From Maea johnstoni (taxonomy: Eukaryota > Annelida > Polychaeta > Spionida > Magelonidae): a stretch of 64,000 nucleotides of DNA. Of the stretch, positions 59,940 through 64,000 are shown piece by piece; position 1 is the first letter of the stretch, and each line of letters starts with the position of its first letter. The stretch is taken from the NCBI GenBank assembly GCA_963942565.1, contig OZ012691.1, forward strand, positions 15,104,058-15,168,057. Reading direction: 5' to 3'. The position numbers and the translations under genes are program-made. Under the pieces are notes generated by a model, which worked only from the letters and a program-made list of their open reading frames with translations, had not been told where the DNA came from and ran no database searches.

Positions 59940-60192
59940 TACAGCACAGACATTAAATGTCTGCACCAGTCGACCGGACGTCCTCTAGTGCCTGGTTGTA
60001 CAAACACCCATGGATGACACGTAAAGAAATAGGCCGAGCACATCAATGACCCATGTAGCTTGCGAATCAAAGCTATGTTCAGTTCTGAGGTCATCCATGT
60101 CCATGAAACTGGGTGGTAATCTGACGTGCGGTCGTGAATTATGCCCGCGCTGCCCTATCATTCAGTGTAGGATTTAAATGCTGGCACTGCAG
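59940..60192 (+). mobile_element. MITE family A copy (A17)
   Basis: TACAGCACAGACATTAAATG to AAATGCTGGCACTGCAG, with interior CGACCGGACGTCC, ACCCATGTAGCTTGCGAATC and GTGCGGTCGTG. Confidence 0.9.
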
Positions 60193-60540
60193 TTCTTTGT
60201 TAAAACATACACATGTACACAGACATTGGCATGGGCTCAGTTCAAATATCCGATACATAAAAAGCCACTCACTAATCAGTTTAGTTTGGCACTCCACGCG
60301 TTAGTCAAAAAATACGCAGCGACCCAGATAATCACTTCAAATCAGGACCAAAATCTAACGTGAATTCATTCGAGTGGTGATAAGCGAAAAGAATGAATAA
60401 AAATCGTTTCTATTTCATACCAATAGATTCTATACTTGTTTGTTATTGTTAATACAGATCAGATATTAAATAACACTGGCATTGTGTAGCTGCAAAATTA
60501 TGAGTTTTGGGCATAATTATTTACGTAAACATGCTTATGT
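60193..60540. other. no recognisable gene
   Basis: No supported feature. Confidence 0.4.
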
Positions 60541-60800
60541 ATAGTACAGACATTTAATTCCTGCACCAGTCGATCGGACGTCTGCCAGTGACTGGTGCTA
60601 CAAACATCCATGGCTAACATGTCAAAAGTAAGCGAAATACATCAATGACCCACGTTAAAGCTTGCAGATTGAAACACGTCCGGTTGTGAGCTCATCTATG
60701 CATCCATGCTCAGAAAACTGGGTGGCAATCGAGCGTGCAGTCGTGTATCAAGCCCGGGCTGCCCACGCACTTGCGGCAGGAATTATATGTCGGCACTGTA
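60541..60800 (+). mobile_element. MITE family A copy (A18)
   Basis: AGTACAGACATTTAATTCCT to AATTATATGTCGGCACTGTA. It shares the GTTAAAGCTTGC insertion with A19, so the two form a young subgroup. Confidence 0.92.
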
Positions 60801-61297
60801 CTTCCTAGAGTGCAATAAGTAATATATTGAGATTGAATCTCCTAAGATACACAAGGAAATGTCACACTGTCCACTTATAGCTTATGCATATACAAACTTC
60901 AGTTATTATTGGAGGTGTAGAAATAATTCAATTTTCTTTCACCCACGGGTTACCGGTCTATTGATGGTGGAGTACTGTTTTCAAAACAGAAAACAAACAA
61001 CGACAGGTAATTGGTCTTTTGCTGACCTTGAATGATGAAATGGGTAAACATGATGACCGCCATGTAATTAGATACCACCCCTACAAGATTCATTATTGAA
61101 ACTATTATTAAACACGATGCACGATCTACATGTATGTGACTGTTGAGATTAAACTGCATGTGTAGAGGTGTAAGACAAACTGACACTTGCCAAGATTCAA
61201 TTAAAATCTCTGCTTGGCCACAGAAAACAGTAATCAAGGCGGTAGAGAGGGTCGTACAATGTCAACTTCAGGGTCGTCGACAATTTTCATTATAGAA
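60801..61297. other. no recognisable gene
   Basis: No supported feature. Confidence 0.4.
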
Positions 61298-61541
<244 letters not shown>

Positions 61542-61891
61542 TTCCGCCTGAAATAATCGTCTGAAAATAACTTAGGAGTAACGCTGTAATGTTATTGAAG
61601 GAGAAGAATTGCACTCACGGTTCCACAGAAGGTTTCTATCAAACAGTTTCCTAACCCTGTTTTCGCTAGAAAGACATCACTAATACAGTTCGGTTTTGTG
61701 TCCCCTTCACGCATGAACATGTCAAACGTTTATCTATATATGGAATACAATCAGTTATTAACTGGCCCATAGACCAATTACTAAAACTATCCCTACCCTG
61801 CATATGTGCTTAAGTCCAATTCATACCAGTAGCATCCTACATAGGAAGAATTTCACGGGATCGTACAAGTCCAGAGAATGGCTGGCTACCA
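61542..61891. other. no recognisable gene
   Basis: No supported feature. Confidence 0.4.
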
Positions 61892-62145
61892 TACAGTACA
61901 GACATTTAAAACCTGCACCAGTCCACCGGACGTCTGCCAGTGCCTGGTTGTAAAAACATCCATGGCTAACACGTCAAAAAATACGCCAAACACATCAATG
62001 ACCCACGTTAAAGCTTGCAAATCGAAAGTACGTTCAGGTGTGAGCTCAGCCATGATAGGGAATTAGATGGCAATCGGGCGTGCGGTCGTGTATTATGCTC
62101 GGGCTGCCCGCGCATTTAGTGCAGGAATTAAATGTCGACACTGTA
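61892..62145 (+). mobile_element. MITE family A copy (A19)
   Basis: TACAGTACAGACATTTAAAA to GGAATTAAATGTCGACACTG plus TA. It has the GTTAAAGCTTGC insertion seen in A18. Confidence 0.92.
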
Positions 62146-62217
62146 CGAGCTCATGTCAGTACCAGAACCCGGCCGGAGCAGGACCTAGAATATCAGGCTC
62201 GTACAAGCCCGGCACAC

Positions 62218-62457
62218 TTAGTGTATGTACCAGCTTGAAATCACGATCCCATACGGGCTAGATCTCCCGGACCCGTCCGCACCCGATTTACCCGTATAAG
62301 CACTATCAGTAAAAGCTCTAATTACATAAGTTGAACGGAATGCCAGGGCCATGCGGTTGGCGAAAGATGCCGTACAGGTGCCGGAGTTCTGGTCCCAGAA
62401 GATAGCTTGGCACAAAGTTGGCCGTATAATTCCAACTGCATAATACTCTTGGTCCAA
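62218..62457 (-). other. 79-codon open frame of unknown origin
   Basis: Reads LCQAIFWDQNSGTCTASFAN then SGADGSGRSS on the minus strand. The CQA.FWD..SGTC pattern is faintly like a PAN/apple-type segment, and the local base composition is more GC-rich than its surroundings. It could equally be a fragment of an unidentified repeat. There is no clear splice frame or homology I can name. Confidence 0.2.
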
Positions 62458-63534
62458 TAAGTTAGATAAGGAAATTGACTACAAGGTTATAGCAGAGTTG
62501 GCACACCACAGTGTGATGACAAGGAAAACCTTATTTAGAACCAGGTCTCCGACCCTTATTGTAAATACTGTTCAGAAAGTGTAAGACCTGTTGTCAACAT
62601 TATGGAATATAACATTTTTTTCTGCCGTTCACACCTGCACCATCGTAGAAAGGTACGGATATGGAGATGTTGAAAAGTATTCGGTACAAAAATGTAGTTG
62701 CACAATAAATCCTGTTATATTAGTTACAAAAGGAATGATATACCGCAAAAGCCCATCGGGGGCTCTCTAACTCTCATACAAAATCAGCGACTTTTTATAT
62801 CAGATGATTACTCCTTAATATCATTCCCATCAGAGTCGGATCTGTACATGTACAACAAAAAATTGGTTTAAGAAAGTGTTGGTGCCATAGGACGTTGTTG
62901 GTAATATGCATAGTTGTTTTTTCATAAAAACGTAAATAGAAATAAGTGGTATTGAAACATTCACTCCCGCTCATTCCAATGTGTTGTTAAATTGTACGTG
63001 TTTTATTTTATAGAACGAGGCAATAAAAACATATACTTTGCAGACAATTAAAAAAAAACTTTGCATAATAAATGAATCAAGAATGCAAACTATTGAAAAT
63101 TATCAAATCGATAAAGATTTTGAGGCTGGAATTATATCCTCATTAGAAAAATCCGTTTATAGCTGTTTTTAGATATTGCCTTTCTTTAGAATCAGTGTTG
63201 GAAAAGCTGTCAACCAATCTAATTGATTATTTTATTTCAACTTTTCAAGATAAAACGAGTGAAAAATGAAAACTATTAAAAACCATGAAATTGATAGAAA
63301 AATACCACACAGTTGGAATGAAACTGTTCTGATCTCCTTGGTATAAACCGTTCTAAGCTGTTTCCAAAAACTGCTCTTCTTCTTACTAACTGTAAGCAAG
63401 ATTGTCAACTCATCTGGAAGCTAGAAGCATACGTGTTAGCAAGAACACATTCACTTCTGCACCTGTAAAAAGTATAAATTTGGGTTTACAACCATCCTAC
63501 CTGCCAAATAATAGTAGAAACGAAATTTCCTTAC
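62458..63534. other. no recognisable gene
   Basis: AT-rich sequence. A second possible minus-strand donor (GGCAG then GTAGGA) lies near 63510. Confidence 0.4.
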
Positions 63535-63670
63535 CTGCTCGACTCGGTGATTCGTGCACAGAAAGTGGTGTTTCCCGCGCTTTCTCACTACACAGCAGAC
63601 GATGACCACTATCTCGCGGCGGGTTTCACAGATTCGTCTGCCAGGCGACTATCCGCGCGCGCTCTCTACA
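63535..63670 (-). other. candidate noncoding first exon (minus strand)
   Basis: On the minus strand GTCGAGCAG is followed by GTAAGGAAATT, a strong donor with the exon end at 63535. The segment upstream is GC- and CpG-rich (GCGCGCGCGG, CCGCCGCGAG), unlike the AT-rich surroundings. The only downstream minus-strand exon in the window is the SLC43-like exon, whose acceptor requires a 5' UTR exon. The transcription start is not determined. Confidence 0.4.
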
Positions 63671-63735
63671 CTTCCACGCGCTCGCATCTCGATGACGTCA
63701 TTGTGAATCGGACGGAGAATCGCCGCAAATGCAGA
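63660..63735 (-). promoter_or_regulatory. CpG-rich promoter-like segment with a perfect CRE
   Basis: TGACGTCA at 63693-63700 is the full palindromic cAMP-response/ATF-CREB element. It is surrounded by CpG-rich sequence, without a TATA box at an obvious distance. It lies just upstream (minus strand) of the candidate first exon. Confidence 0.4.
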
Positions 63736-64000
63736 TATCAATTTCAAACAAAACACAATGCATCTTATCGTATTTATGTACGTCCCACGTGCTCAAACAT
63801 GCTTTTTGACCTAAACGAAAATATCGAACAGCTCTTTTGCACTGATTCAGGGCTTGACGCCAAGTTCGTTTCCTTGAGTTCGTTTTTTTTTCTATATCAA
63901 AAGTCAGAACTCAACTAATGAAAATATCGTCGAAAATAAAGTGTTCAAAATTGACAGAATCAAAAAAGGTCGTAACCTCAAATTTTTATTTTGAGAAAAA
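63736..64000. other. no recognisable gene
   Basis: AT-rich flank of the promoter-like segment. Confidence 0.4.

Overview
The window looks like a transposon- and microsatellite-rich stretch of animal nuclear DNA, most likely from a marine invertebrate. It is AT-rich, has no operons or ribosome binding sites, and carries at least three tRNA-headed SINE types, LINE remnants, many MITEs and exceptionally long (TA)n, (GA)n and (ACT)n tracts. The species cannot be named from the sequence. There is one 200-base assembly gap (25894-26093).

Host genes are almost absent. The only convincing host coding sequence is a minus-strand first coding exon (438-854) of an SLC43-type amino-acid/nucleobase transporter, with an acceptor 16 bases before the ATG and a strong donor at its end. 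At the far right (about 63535-63700) lies a CpG-rich minus-strand promoter-like segment with a perfect CRE (TGACGTCA) and a strong minus-strand splice donor. The simplest reading, which is inference, is that this is the noncoding first exon and promoter of the same gene, and that most of the window is one intron of about 62.7 kb.

The rest is repeat archaeology. Family A is a roughly 265-bp MITE with 25-bp terminal inverted repeats and TA target duplications (about 20 copies). Families B and C are MITEs bounded by TTAA. One A copy sits in the first bases of a B copy, giving an exact empty site. A 1.66-kb inverted-repeat element at about 4088-5744 carries a decayed acidic/basic ORF ending in a MADF-like start; together with a second element it interrupts an older repeat whose unfilled paralogue lies at 7100-7330. 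LINE pieces include an RT-C-terminal copy (28560-29955), an RNase H tail (42966-44220) split by a palindromic DNA transposon that has a further palindrome inside it, and two weaker tails (9430-9690, 50841-51167).

The most interesting pattern is repeated birth of minisatellites from one SINE (S2, tRNA-Leu/Ser-like head). The same head has been amplified as 19 x 68 bp (48440-49740), 6 x 62 bp (59401-59772), 3 x about 150 bp (31535-31973) and an irregular duplication (33590-33980). A 2.7 x 500-bp array (39866-41215) includes the S2 body motif. A second theme is the many simple tandem doublings of 95-310 bp. A third is compound microsatellites with a fixed order (CA or CT, then TA).
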